The translations under genes were made by a program, and so were the position numbers. Of a stretch of 30,295 nucleotides of DNA, positions 21,556 to 30,003 are shown piece by piece. The notes under the pieces are model-generated. The model was given only the letters and a program-made list of their open reading frames with translations. It made no database searches and was not told the DNA's origin. The stretch comes from Streptococcus panodentis (GTDB taxonomy: Bacteria; Bacillota; Bacilli; Lactobacillales; Streptococcaceae), in contig NZ_QFAY01000030.1 of NCBI RefSeq assembly GCF_017884005.1, positions 1 to 30,295 on the forward strand. Direction: 5' to 3'. The first letter of the stretch is position 1. Every line of letters starts with the position of its first letter.

Positions 21556-23153
21556 ATGTCTTTTCAAAGTGAATTTATTTCTAAAATTTGGGAGCGGGGC
21601 AAGACTGATGCCGCTATTGGTGCGGTTTACGATTTGCAGGCTGAGGCGCTGGTGATGGCAGCGTATTTATCGAAGCGCAGGTAGAAGGAACTTTTGACTA
21701 CTATGTCGAGCTGACAGTAGAGGGTGGGGAGATTTACGAAGCGTCCCTACAATCAGGATGTGGGTGAGCTCTGTAAGCACATGTCAGCGGTTTTGATGGT
21801 CTATGAAAAGAGCAAGACAGAGCCGTCTAAAAAATCCCCCTCTTTAGACGAGGTGGATGCAGCCATTTTTAAGGAATTTTGTCTGGCCAAGGCTGGCAGT
21901 AAGCCGGCATTTAAGCGTGAATTGCAGCATTATATAGCAGACAGGACGGAAGGTATCAGTCTGGACAAACTCGAAAAATGTGTGTCCTCCATCATCAGCA
22001 AATATGCAGGACACAGCGGCTATATTTACTATGAAAACATGGATGCTTTTGAGGATGAGCTGAGTTTCTTTCTGGACCAGCAGCGGGGAAATCTCCTTTA
22101 TGGATTAACCGTCGAGGAGCATTTTGACCTTGCTGATGACTTACTTGCTCAGCTGGATGATACTGACATGGACGATTCAGATGGCGGCTTGATGAGGCTG
22201 ACTGAGCAAGTATTCGAAAGCCTGGAAGACAGAATTGGCCCGGGTCAGGATGAGCAAGTCTTTGCCCAGCTTCTGGCAGCCCTGTCACAGAAGAGGAATT
22301 CTTCTCTGACAGATTATGATTGGAATCTCTTTGAAGAGCATTTTTCCGGTCAGGACTTTGCTGTGAGAAAGCTGGCTTTTCTGCTGGAGCATCTGAAAGT
22401 TCCTCCCCAAAATGCTTCTTGGTCAGAGGAATTTGAATTTAAAAGTATGGTTGGGCTCGTTTTTTCAATCTCGAAAGAGCTGGGGAAATCTTTGACAGAT
22501 TTTGGTCAACTTTTGCAGGATTACTGGAGTCAGGCGAGTGTTCGGGAACTTTCTATTGATGGACACATTGCTCTGGGACTGCATGCAGAAGCTGAACAGC
22601 TTATCAAGAAAGAACTAGCCGCTCCAGAAGCTATCCATCACGGCCGTCTGCGCCTGAAACTCAAAGACCTCTGCCGCCGGCAGGAAAAGTGGGAGGATTA
22701 TCGTCAGTTGTTAGAAGAGATTCTTCTAACTGGGAGCATTGACTTTAATCTCATAGATAAGCTGAAAGAGCAGCTGACTGGCAGACCGTCCGCTTGCGGC
22801 TCAAGGAAAACTGGGAACAAAGAAATGATTGGCGCTTGATTGATTTTTACCGAAGAGAGGGATTTCGGGAGGAAGTCTTGGTCCGGGCCCAGTCTAATCC
22901 TGTGGTATTGAAACAGACCTATCTGGACTTGGGCCGGCATTTCCCGCAGGAAACTTTGACTATACTGTCTGCAGAATTGGAGGATGCTCTGAGGCATTCC
23001 AGCACCCGCAAGCACTATAAGGAATTAGCTGAAATCCTGTCGAATATGAAGAAAATAGCTGGCGGTGAGGCGGTGGTCCAGCAGCTCCTCTCCAAATGGT
23101 GAACCGCCTATCACAACCGGCCTGCTATGTTAGAGGAATTTAGCCGTTTGTAA
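21556..23153 (+). pseudogene. SWIM zinc-finger protein gene, broken by several lesions
   Basis: The original ATG (21556) follows GAAGGAG and starts MSFQSEFISKIWERGKTDAA. After a frameshift near 21640 that frame stops at 21682, while the family sequence continues in another frame (VDGSVFIEAQVEGTFDYYVELTVEGG). At about 21740 a small deletion removes the CxC of the SWIM motif and shifts frame again; only PYNQDVGELCKHM (the C..H part) remains. A long open stretch runs to about 22780, another shift leads to WQTVRLRLKENWEQRNDWR, and a TGA at 23100-23102 precedes the expected C-terminus TAYHNRPAMLEEFSRL. With at least three frameshifts, one stop and a lost zinc ligand pair, it cannot make the full protein. 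The longest surviving frame (about 360 codons) might still be translated as a fragment. Confidence 0.85.
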
Positions 23154-23174
23154 AAAATAGAAGGAGGCGGCACT

Positions 23175-23453
23175 ATGGATAAAAAGAAGCCAGAACAGGC
23201 CATGAAGGACTTAACCTTGGTCTTGCTCTATCTAAGCAAATTTCAGGAAAGGAATCGCTATTCCGACCTTCCCCTTTACAGAGCCTGGAAGGGCTATGAC
23301 TGGGACGTGATTAATGACTTGGATGAGCAGGACTTGATTGACCAAGGAAATGTTAGAAATAAATCCGTCTATCTGACCCCAGAAGGTCTTGAAAAGGCCA
23401 GACTTTTGCTGGAAGAATTTGGCATTGAGGATTGGCAGGAAAGAAAATCATGA
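23175..23453 (+). CDS. DUF6429-like small winged-helix-type protein
   Basis: The 92-residue protein begins MDKKKPEQAMKDLTLVLLYLSKF and has WKGYDWDVINDLDEQDLI, DQGNVRNKSVYLTPEGLEKA. The order helix, YDWDVI..L...DLI and then a short wing with TPEG resembles DUF6429 proteins and a generic winged helix; its role is unknown. GAAGGAGG gives a strong ribosome-binding site. It follows the SWIM pseudogene by 21 bp, a common pairing, and overlaps the next gene by 4 bp. Confidence 0.8.
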   Translation: MDKKKPEQAMKDLTLVLLYLSKFQERNRYSDLPLYRAWKGYDWDVINDLDEQDLIDQGNVRNKSVYLTPEGLEKARLLLEEFGIEDWQERKS

Positions 23454-23842
23454 AAGATGCCAAGCAAGTTTCCCTCTGTCAGAAGCTTTGGGCTCGCAAT
23501 AAATACTTGGTGCTCAGCCATTCCAGCAGGATTTATCTGGAAATCCGTCAGTATCTGAAAGGAGACCAGGTAGAAGTAGCTCAGGTTCAGGCTATGATAG
23601 ACCAGGCAGTCAGCTTGCCTGAAAACCGCGGTCAGGTCTGCAATGCCTTCCAGCATGTCTGGGGTTATTTTAAGAAGAAGGCCAGTCCGGCTGAAAAGGC
23701 AGAGTTTCTGCAGCTTTTGGAACGTTACCAAGACGGTCAGGCGGAGCAGGGGGCTCTGGCAGCAGCGGTCAGGGAATTGCTCCTCAAGTACCCGAATCGC
23801 TACCTGCAGGAATCCGCTTTAGTCTTTGGAGGCCAAACCTGA
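23450..23842 (+). CDS. DUF1722 (YbgA-like) protein
   Basis: The 130-residue protein shows the DUF1722 pattern: LWARNKYLVLSHSSRIYLEI at the start, NAFQHVWGYFKKKASPAEKAEF in the middle (the H-x-x-G-Y-F-K signature) and PNRYLQESALVFG at the end. The family occurs alone or fused to DUF523; its biochemical role is unsettled. I chose the ATG at 23450, which overlaps the upstream stop (ATGA) with AGGAAAG before it, over an in-frame start at 23432. The gene is intact although the first gene of the unit is broken. Confidence 0.82.
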   Translation: MKDAKQVSLCQKLWARNKYLVLSHSSRIYLEIRQYLKGDQVEVAQVQAMIDQAVSLPENRGQVCNAFQHVWGYFKKKASPAEKAEFLQLLERYQDGQAEQGALAAAVRELLLKYPNRYLQESALVFGGQT

Positions 23843-23991
23843 GACTCTGTCATCAGGCCTCCTCACAAAGCTGCCCCACCAGCAGCTTCTAGGCCAGCAC
23901 TGGGAATCCTGTGCAGCAGCGGTGAGAGTGGGCTGGCAGCCGGTGTGCGGAAAGCCGTATTGAAAAAAGTTCGTATTTTTCTGTAAAATAC

Positions 23992-24022
23992 TTGACTTAG
24001 AGTTGACTCCAAGGTGTATAAT
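23992..24022 (+). promoter_or_regulatory. MerR-type promoter of the alcohol dehydrogenase gene
   Basis: TTGACT (23992-23997) and TATAAT (24017-24022) are separated by 19 bp, the elongated spacer that MerR-family activators require. The spacer holds a dyad, CTTAGAGTT / GACTCCAAG (23996-24013, 7 of 9 symmetric). Its sequence resembles the sites of thiol/aldehyde-sensing MerR regulators (AdhR/NmlR), which control adh genes. Confidence 0.8.
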
Positions 24023-24055
24023 AGTTATCATATAACGATTAAAGGAGTATTCTGA

Positions 24056-25102
24056 ATGAAATCAGCTGTATTTGTCAAAGCCGGTCAAGTGGCCGTTGAA
24101 ACGATGGAGAAACCTCGGATTGTGGAGAGTGATGATGCGATTATCCGTGTGGTCCGATCCTGTGTCTGCGGGTCCGACCTCTGGGCTTACCGCGGTATCA
24201 GTGAGAAAGAGGAACATTCGGCTAATTCCGGCCATGAGATTATCGGTATTGTCGAAGAAGTGGGCAGCGACATCAATACTGTCAAGCCGGGCGACTTTGT
24301 CATCGCCCCCTTTACTCATGGCTGCGGCCATTGTGCGGCCTGCCGGGCTGGCTATGAGGGCGGCTGTCAGGATCATGGGCCGGAAAGCAACTTCAGCGGC
24401 GGCTATCAGGCTGAGTTTGTCCGCTATACCCATGCTGACTGGTCTCTGGTCAAGGTGCCGGGTCAGCCCAGCGACTACAGTGAAAATATGCTCAAGTCCT
24501 TCTTGGCTCTGGCGGATGTGATGCCGACCGGCTATCATGCGGCGCGTGTGGCCAATGTGCAGCCGGGTGACACGGTGGCTGTTGTCGGTGACGGGGCAGT
24601 GGGACTCTGTGCGGTTATTGCGGCTAAACTTCGCGGTGCTAAGCGGATTATCATCATGAGCCGCCATGAGGACCGGCAGAAACTGGCGCTTGAGTTTGGT
24701 GCTACCGATGTGGTAGCTGAGCGTGGCGAGGAAGGCATTGCCAAGGTGCTGGAGCTGACCAATGGTGATGGTGTGGATGCCTCTTTGGAGTGCGTGGGGA
24801 CTCAGCTCTCAACGGAAACCGCCATTGCCATCGCCCGTCCGGGCGCTGTTATCGGCCGGGTCGGTGTGCCTCATACGGAGGATATCAATATCGGTGACTA
24901 TTTCATGCGCAATACGGTCTTTGCCGGCGGTCCGGCTTCTGTCACCACTTATGACAAGGGAGTGCTGCTCAAGGCTGTGCTGGACGGCGTTATCAATCCG
25001 GGCAAGGTCTTTACCAGTGCTTATAAACTGGATGACATTGACCAAGCCTACAGGGATATGGATGAGCGCAAGACAATCAAATCGATGATTGTTTTAGACT
25101 GA
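24056..25102 (+). CDS. Zinc-dependent alcohol dehydrogenase (MDR superfamily)
   Basis: The 348-residue NAD(P)-dependent medium-chain dehydrogenase is complete. Catalytic zinc residues: C38 (SCVCGSD) and H60-E61 (SGHE). Structural zinc residues: C90, C93, C96, C104. Rossmann nucleotide loop: VVGDGAVGLCAV. Substrates are small alcohols or aldehydes. The promoter is of the NmlR/AdhR type, which in related bacteria responds to formaldehyde, methylglyoxal or electrophile stress, so a detoxifying role is likely. AAAGGAG precedes the ATG. No merR-family gene is adjacent, unlike the pneumococcal nmlR-adhC pair, so the regulator must lie elsewhere. The gene is monocistronic. Confidence 0.93.
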   Translation: MKSAVFVKAGQVAVETMEKPRIVESDDAIIRVVRSCVCGSDLWAYRGISEKEEHSANSGHEIIGIVEEVGSDINTVKPGDFVIAPFTHGCGHCAACRAGYEGGCQDHGPESNFSGGYQAEFVRYTHADWSLVKVPGQPSDYSENMLKSFLALADVMPTGYHAARVANVQPGDTVAVVGDGAVGLCAVIAAKLRGAKRIIIMSRHEDRQKLALEFGATDVVAERGEEGIAKVLELTNGDGVDASLECVGTQLSTETAIAIARPGAVIGRVGVPHTEDINIGDYFMRNTVFAGGPASVTTYDKGVLLKAVLDGVINPGKVFTSAYKLDDIDQAYRDMDERKTIKSMIVLD

Positions 25103-25125
25103 TAGGCTTCTGTTTTAAGCCTATC
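25101..25125 (+). terminator. Hairpin at the 3' end of the dehydrogenase gene
   Basis: GATAGGCTT (25101-25109) and AAGCCTATC (25117-25125) form a perfect 9-bp stem starting within the stop codon. No T-run follows, so it may stabilise the mRNA rather than terminate. Confidence 0.45.
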
Positions 25126-25174
25126 TGCTGCTGGTTTGACTATCCCGCTGCTGAGTGCAGCAGCTCATAGGCTG

Positions 25175-25214
25175 AGGATGATTTCTCTTGATAGAAGGGA
25201 ATCATCCTTTTTTA
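25175..25214 (+). terminator. Terminator downstream of the dehydrogenase gene
   Basis: AGGATGATT (25175-25183) pairs with AATCATCCT (25200-25208), followed by a run of seven T. Confidence 0.75.
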
Positions 25215-25286
25215 TATTAGCTCAAAAAGCAGAAACCTGCTGTAGACAGTATGAGAGAGAAGATATAAACTTACGAATGATGGAAG

Positions 25287-25658
25287 AAGCGGCCAATCCA
25301 TGCGGTGGCTCAGCTGATTCGCAGTAGTCTGGAAGAGTATGGTCTGGACAAGCCCGGGACGGCTGGTCGGCTGCGGGGGAATTGCCCCGGTAACGGAAAA
25401 ACAGCTGAGCTGCAAAAGCTCTATGTCAGCAAAAAGAGCCGCGGGAAGAGCTGTTCCAGCGGCCTGCTCAAGAAGATTTTTCAGGTGGCTCGGGATGAAG
25501 GCGATGAGCAGCTCTATCTGGAGACCTGCACCGAGCTGTCTGCTGCTGTCGCTGTTTAGGAGCATTACAGCTTTAAAATTAAAATGCTGGAGGAGCCTGT
25601 TTCCAATGAAGCTGGCCACACCGCCATGGACATTTGGCTGATTAAGCCTTTGCCGTAA
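25287..25658 (+). pseudogene. GNAT N-acetyltransferase gene, broken
   Basis: Fragments of one GNAT protein appear in order but in different frames: VAQLIRSSLEEYGLDKPGTA, then (shifted) LVGCGGIAPVTEK, then back to AELQKLYVSKKSRG, SGLLKKIFQVARDEGDEQLY and LETCTELSAAVAV. A TAG at 25556 replaces the expected Tyr of (Y)EHYSFK; the same frame then runs through AGHTAMDIWLIKPLP to the stop. The middle of the N-terminal half is deleted. Lesions: internal deletion, two frameshifts and one nonsense mutation. Confidence 0.75.
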
Positions 25659-25795
25659 GATGGCGGAAGTGGGACAGCCGCCGGTGATGGCTGCCTTCCG
25701 CCGCCCCCTTTAATAATGCGGGCTTAAAGATTGGAGCAGAGTTTAGGGCTGTTGATGCAGTCTGAGTGTTGGCTGCCTTTCAGCTGGCCGGAATC

Positions 25796-26530
25796 TCAGG
25801 CTTTCTTTTTCTGGGCTTCTCTGCACCAGCCAATCCATAGGGACCACTCAGCTGCCAGGTGCAGCTGGTGCTGGCGGATCAGGCTGTCCGGGCAGAGGCT
25901 GGGAAATTCGACCAGGAGCCGGGCTTCCAAACCTTCTGCTGTATCGCGGAACTGATGGCGGATGCCTCCCAGAATGCTGCCGTCCTGCAGTTTGGCCGCC
26001 CCGACGGACTGATAGGGATAGCGGGGGTCACGAGGTTCTTCGATTGCCTCCTCGCTGTCAAAGGAGATAAAAAACTGGGCCGGAAGCGGGCTGTTGCCGG
26101 CTGTCTCAATCACTTCCAAAACCTCGCCCTCAGCCCGCAGAAGATAATGGTCCGGACAGGCGCTCAGATTGATTTTCCGATGCAGAGGCTTATCTGTCAG
26201 CATCAGCTCTTCCAGCTGATAGCTGAAAGCAGCAGCAGTCAGGCCGGGGGCAAAAATGGTCGTCAGGGCTTTCTTTCTGGGCTTTTTGGACCATTTGGCT
26301 GCTGCAGCCATGGCAGTCTGGCTCCATTTGAGCTTTTTGGCTAATTTTGCCCGCATTTCTTGGTCGGACAGCGCCATTTTATAGTCCAGCAGCGCCTCTT
26401 CCAACAACTCCATCTTGTCAGTCTGGGGCAGCTGGAAGCCCAGTGTTTTAGCTGCCTTTTGCAGCCTTCTTTTTCGCCAGACAGCCAGTTCTTGGTCGGA
26501 CAGTTCCTTGTTTCCAATGATAATTTTCAT
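25796..26530 (-). CDS. Unrecognised 244-residue protein
   Basis: I do not recognise this protein. The N-terminal half (about 1-100) is helical, Lys/Ala-rich and basic (VWRKRRLQKAAKTLG, KLKWSQTAMAAAAKWSKKPRKK). The C-terminal half looks like mixed strands with an acidic face (FISFDSEEAIEEPRDPRYPY) and several Trp near the end (EWSLWIGW). No signal peptide or membrane helix is visible. The ATG has AAAGGAAAAGAG before it. It is divergent from the TetR gene at 26638, so it may be that regulator's target. The long reading frame with normal composition supports a real gene. Confidence 0.6.
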   Translation of the reverse strand: MKIIIGNKELSDQELAVWRKRRLQKAAKTLGFQLPQTDKMELLEEALLDYKMALSDQEMRAKLAKKLKWSQTAMAAAAKWSKKPRKKALTTIFAPGLTAAAFSYQLEELMLTDKPLHRKINLSACPDHYLLRAEGEVLEVIETAGNSPLPAQFFISFDSEEAIEEPRDPRYPYQSVGAAKLQDGSILGGIRHQFRDTAEGLEARLLVEFPSLCPDSLIRQHQLHLAAEWSLWIGWCREAQKKKA

Positions 26531-26637
26531 CTCTTTTCCTTTCTTTCTTGTGTTCTGAACATTTTTATTATATAGTGGGAACTAGCGGAAAACAAGCACC
26601 AATTTAGGACAGAATGTTGCATTTTGAAGGAGAACGC

Positions 26638-27246
26638 ATGGTCTATCAGGAAAAGAATCAGCAAACCGAGGCAAATATAGAAAAATCCTTTCTTGAACTG
26701 ATGAAAGAACGGTCTTTTGAGAAAATTACGATTGAGCAGTTGACGGACTTGGCGGACATTAACCGTTCGACCTTCTACCGCCATTATGCTGATAAATATG
26801 AGCTGATAGAAAAGATAGAAGACAGGCTGCTGACAGAGTTGCGCTCCTATTATCAGACGGCCCTCCAGTCTGCTGAATTGGTCCGGCTGGATAAGGATTT
26901 TCAGGTAGAAGATTATATCCATGGGGAGCAGAATTTTTTCAAATTTTTTGAACCTCATTTGGCTGAATTGGCCGTTCTTTTGGGTGAAAAAGGCCGGCCG
27001 GCCAGTCTAAGAAAGCTGCAGGCAGCTGTGCGGGAACTCTTTGACCAGAGTATTTCTTTGGCTTCGCCACACTTGAGTGAGCTGCAGAGAGAGCTGCTGC
27101 TTAATCACCAGACAGCTTCTTTTATGGGAACTCTGACTTACTGGCTGGAACATCCCCAGTATGGTTCAGCAGCAATGAGCGATTTTCATTCCAAGGTGAC
27201 CAATGTCGGTCTGGTGGGCTTTGTCAAGGCCTTTATGGAGGAGTGA
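26638..27246 (+). CDS. TetR-family regulator
   Basis: The 202-residue protein has the TetR helix-turn-helix at about residues 30-52 (ITIEQLTDLADINRSTFYRHY, then ADKYEL) and a C-terminal helical domain resembling the DhaS-like group (LASPHLSELQRELLLNHQTASFMGTLTYWLEH). GAAGGAGAA just upstream supports the ATG at 26638; an ATG at 26614 in the same frame would put that site inside the coding sequence. It is divergent from the unrecognised gene at 26530, with a TATAAT for that gene on the minus strand at 26572-26567. The target is unknown. Confidence 0.85.
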   Translation: MVYQEKNQQTEANIEKSFLELMKERSFEKITIEQLTDLADINRSTFYRHYADKYELIEKIEDRLLTELRSYYQTALQSAELVRLDKDFQVEDYIHGEQNFFKFFEPHLAELAVLLGEKGRPASLRKLQAAVRELFDQSISLASPHLSELQRELLLNHQTASFMGTLTYWLEHPQYGSAAMSDFHSKVTNVGLVGFVKAFMEE

Positions 27247-27252
27247 GGGAAA

Positions 27253-28104
27253 TTAAGACCGCCCCGATCGGACCTGCCTCAGCAGTCCTTCCCATTTGCC
27301 AAGCTGGTCTTCCTTGAGCAGGAGGTAAAAGCGGGCAGTAGCCAAGTCTTCCTGAAGGGGCAGGATGACGCTGTCGGCGGCCTCTTGCTTTGCTGTGAAC
27401 AAATCGGAAACGAAAGTGGGGAAGGTCCCCATGCTGGCGATTTCAGAAAAAGCATGGCGGCTGTCAATGTAGAGAAAATTGGCCGTGGGAATCTGCTCTT
27501 TGACCAGGTCCGTCCAGAAGCCCAGCTCAGACAGGAGCAGGATATTCTGCCGGGCTAGATCGGCAAAGGTCAGCCTTTCTTTTTTGGCCAGCGGATGCTG
27601 TTTGGGAATCCGCATAGAGAGCCTTTCAGTGAGATAGGGCAGGCAGATCCAGCCGGCATGCTCATAGGGCTGGCGGGTCACAATCCAGTCATAGCGGCCC
27701 TGCTCCAGGCCGCCTGTCAGATCTTCTTCGTCGCTCAGCAGGTCCGTCATCAGCTCCAGACTCGGCTGAATCTGAGCCAGCTGAGGTTCTAAGAGCAGGA
27801 GAGGACCCGGTGCGATAGAGCCGATGCGGAGGCTCTTTTGATGGCTGGCCTGATAGCGGACTGCCGCCAGCATTTCCTCCTGCAGGCTGAGGATTTTTTC
27901 TGCATATTCTGCCATGAGACGGCCGTTTTCGTTGAAGACGGTCTTATTTTTTTGGCGGATAAAGAGCGGCACACCGGCGATTTCTTCGATTTTTTTCATG
28001 GACTGACTGAGGGCCGGCTGGGAGATAAAGAGTGCTTCTGCCGCCGCAGACAGGGTGCCGGTCCGGTAAAAAGCCAGCAGCTGTTCCAGTAAATAGGGAT
28101 TCAT
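27253..28104 (-). CDS. LysR-family regulator of the aldo/keto reductase pair
   Basis: The 283-residue protein has the LysR winged helix at residues 1-60 (MNPYLLEQLLAFYRTGTLSA, AAEALFISQPALSQSMKKIEE) and a periplasmic-binding-like effector domain (RIGSIAPGPLLLLEPQLAQI onward). I chose the ATG at 28104, preceded by AAGGAG and giving the standard LysR N-terminus; an ATG at 28137 would add 11 residues encoded within the operator region. It is divergent from two aldo/keto reductases across a region with a perfect palindrome, the usual LysR-target layout. It probably activates the reductases with an unknown co-inducer and represses itself. Confidence 0.9.
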   Translation of the reverse strand: MNPYLLEQLLAFYRTGTLSAAAEALFISQPALSQSMKKIEEIAGVPLFIRQKNKTVFNENGRLMAEYAEKILSLQEEMLAAVRYQASHQKSLRIGSIAPGPLLLLEPQLAQIQPSLELMTDLLSDEEDLTGGLEQGRYDWIVTRQPYEHAGWICLPYLTERLSMRIPKQHPLAKKERLTFADLARQNILLLSELGFWTDLVKEQIPTANFLYIDSRHAFSEIASMGTFPTFVSDLFTAKQEAADSVILPLQEDLATARFYLLLKEDQLGKWEGLLRQVRSGRS

Positions 28105-28123
28105 GGTCTCTCCTTGATGTTCA

Positions 28124-28142
28124 CTATAATGAATCATTATAG
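28124..28142. promoter_or_regulatory. Perfect 19-bp palindrome, probable LysR operator
   Basis: CTATAATGAATCATTATAG: two exact 9-bp arms around a single A. It contains T-N11-A, the LysR box form, and a TATAAT that could serve as the -10 of the lysR gene on the minus strand (28141-28136), which would give autorepression. Confidence 0.75.
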
Positions 28143-28160
28143 CATAATAAACAGAATCTA

Positions 28161-28190
28161 TTGTACTTTTGCTGTTTTGAGGATTAAAAT
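28161..28190 (+). promoter_or_regulatory. Promoter of the aldo/keto reductase operon
   Basis: TTGTAC (28161-28166), an 18-bp spacer and TAAAAT (28185-28190). The palindrome ends 18 bp upstream of the -35, a position suited to activation. Confidence 0.5.
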
Positions 28191-28222
28191 AGAGTCAGCA
28201 AGAAAAGAAAGCGAGGATGGAA

Positions 28223-29101
28223 ATGGAATATGTAACCTTAAACAACGGTGTCAAAATGCCCAAGCTTGGCCTAGGAGTTTTTCGGGTGACCGATTTGGCT
28301 CAGGCTGAGGAAATGGTCTATCAGGCAGTCGAGCAGGTCGGCTATCGCCTGATTGACACGGCGGCAGCTTATGGCAATGAAAAAGCGGTCGGTGCTGCCC
28401 TTGCCCGTACCAGTGTCGCCCGGGAAGACATCTTTGTCACCTCTAAACTCTGGCTATCGGACATCAAAACCGATGGCTATGAAGGAGCTAAGCGAGGGCT
28501 GGAGCGCAGTCTGAAAAATCTGGGACTGGACTACATTGACCTCTACCTCATCCACCAGCCTCTGGGAGATCTCTATGGGGCCTGGCGCTATCTGTCGGAG
28601 GCTGTCCGGGCTGGGAAAATCCGTGCGATCGGCGTGGATAATTTCACCCAGGCCAAGCTGGCTGAATTTGCTGCTTTCAATGAGGTCGTGCCAGCTGTCA
28701 ACATGATAGAGGCCAATGTCCTGCACCAGCGGACAGAGGACCAGAAAGCCATGGCGGCGCGCGGGGTGCAGATGGAAGCCTGGGCACCATTTGGCGCAGG
28801 CAATACTGAGATTTTCAACTCTCCAGTCCTGAAGAGCATGGCAGAAAGCCATGGAAAGACTGTCGGCCAAGTTATTCTGCGCTGGTTTATGCAGCGGGAT
28901 ATTGTGGCTATTCCCAAGACCGTGCGGATAGAGCGCATGCGGGAAAATCTGGCTGTTTTTGACTTTGCCCTGACAGAAAGTGAAATGGCAGCGATTGCCC
29001 GGCTGGACCAAGGCGGCGGCTACAGTCTGCCCGATACGGCAGACGGCATGGACCAGCTGCTGGAACTGCTGAGCGGCTATGATACCTTGCTGGATGCTTA
29101 G
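28223..29101 (+). CDS. Aldo/keto reductase (first of a tandem pair)
   Basis: NAD(P)H-dependent carbonyl reductase of the AKR5-like group (2,5-diketogluconate, glyoxal or methylglyoxal reductases). The 292-residue TIM-barrel protein carries the catalytic tetrad in DTAAAYGNEKAVG (Asp and Tyr), VTSKLW (Lys) and LIHQPLGD (His). The cofactor-binding IPKTVRIERMRENL lies near the C-terminus. I chose the ATG at 28223: it aligns with the start of the downstream paralogue, and GCGAGGATG gives a ribosome-binding site at suitable spacing. An in-frame ATG at 28217 would be only 1-2 nt from it. The gene is followed at 36 bp by its paralogue. Confidence 0.9.
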   Translation: MEYVTLNNGVKMPKLGLGVFRVTDLAQAEEMVYQAVEQVGYRLIDTAAAYGNEKAVGAALARTSVAREDIFVTSKLWLSDIKTDGYEGAKRGLERSLKNLGLDYIDLYLIHQPLGDLYGAWRYLSEAVRAGKIRAIGVDNFTQAKLAEFAAFNEVVPAVNMIEANVLHQRTEDQKAMAARGVQMEAWAPFGAGNTEIFNSPVLKSMAESHGKTVGQVILRWFMQRDIVAIPKTVRIERMRENLAVFDFALTESEMAAIARLDQGGGYSLPDTADGMDQLLELLSGYDTLLDA

Positions 29102-29137
29102 AATCAGCATGGATTAAAAAAGAAAGCGAGAAGAAAA

Positions 29138-29992
29138 ATGGAAACAAAACGGATTTTAAATAACGGCGTAAGCATTCCTCTTGTGGGCTTTGGTGTCTTT
29201 CAGGTTCCGGATTTGGCTCAGGCAGAGGAAGTAGTCGGTCTGGCGCTCAAAGCCGGCTACCGTCATATTGATACCGCAGCGGTTTATATGAATGAAGAAG
29301 CAGTCGGTGCTGCTGTCCGTAAGTCCGGCATTCCCCGTCAGGACATCTTTGTCACCAGCAAGCTCTGGGTGCAGGACTTTGGCTATGAAAAGGCCAAAAA
29401 GGCCATTCAGACGTCACTGGATAAGCTGGGACTGGACTACATTGATCTCTATCTGCTCCACCAGCCGTTTGGAGACTATATCGGCGCTTGGCGGGCTCTG
29501 GAAGAGGCCTATCGCGATGGGAAAATCAAGTCCATCGGCATCTCCAACTTTGATGCGGCTCGTCTGGCTGATTTCTGCCAGACAGTGGACATCCAGCCGG
29601 CGGTCAACCAAGTGGAAACCCATCCTTTCTTCCAAAGAGAGGACTTACTGGCGATTGCTGAAGAGTATCATGTAGCTCTTGAAGCCTGGGGGCCCTTTGC
29701 CGAAGGGAGATTTGGGATTTTTACCCATCCAGTTCTGACCAAAATCGGTGAGAAATACAGCAAAACCGCAGCTCATGTAGCTCTGCGCTGGAATCTGGAC
29801 CGCGGCGTCATTGTCCTGCCCAAGTCTGTCACACCGTCTCGTATCGAAGCCAATATTGCTGTTTTTGATTTCACTCTGGACGATGATGACAGGGCGGAAA
29901 TAGCCAAGCTGGATCAAGGGCACAGTGACATTGTCAATCACGCTGATCCGGACTTTGTCAAGCTGCTGCACGGTTTAAAAATTCATGACTAG
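29138..29992 (+). CDS. Aldo/keto reductase (second of a tandem pair)
   Basis: This 284-residue paralogue of the upstream gene starts METKRILNNGVSIPLVGFGVFQVPDL. The tetrad is intact in DTAAVYMNEEAVG (Asp, Tyr), VTSKLW (Lys) and LLHQPFGD (His), with LPKSVTPSRIEAN for the cofactor 2'-phosphate region. The two leaders also match (AAGAAAGCGAG before each ATG), which points to a tandem duplication. The products differ enough that substrate ranges may have diverged. It shares the promoter and LysR control of the first gene and ends before a terminator-like hairpin. Confidence 0.92.
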   Translation: METKRILNNGVSIPLVGFGVFQVPDLAQAEEVVGLALKAGYRHIDTAAVYMNEEAVGAAVRKSGIPRQDIFVTSKLWVQDFGYEKAKKAIQTSLDKLGLDYIDLYLLHQPFGDYIGAWRALEEAYRDGKIKSIGISNFDAARLADFCQTVDIQPAVNQVETHPFFQREDLLAIAEEYHVALEAWGPFAEGRFGIFTHPVLTKIGEKYSKTAAHVALRWNLDRGVIVLPKSVTPSRIEANIAVFDFTLDDDDRAEIAKLDQGHSDIVNHADPDFVKLLHGLKIHD

Positions 29993-30003
29993 CTGAGGGG
30001 AAA

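Noticed and set aside
24062..24667. 201-residue minus-strand frame opposite the alcohol dehydrogenase
   Set aside because: Antisense shadow of a clear zinc-ADH gene.
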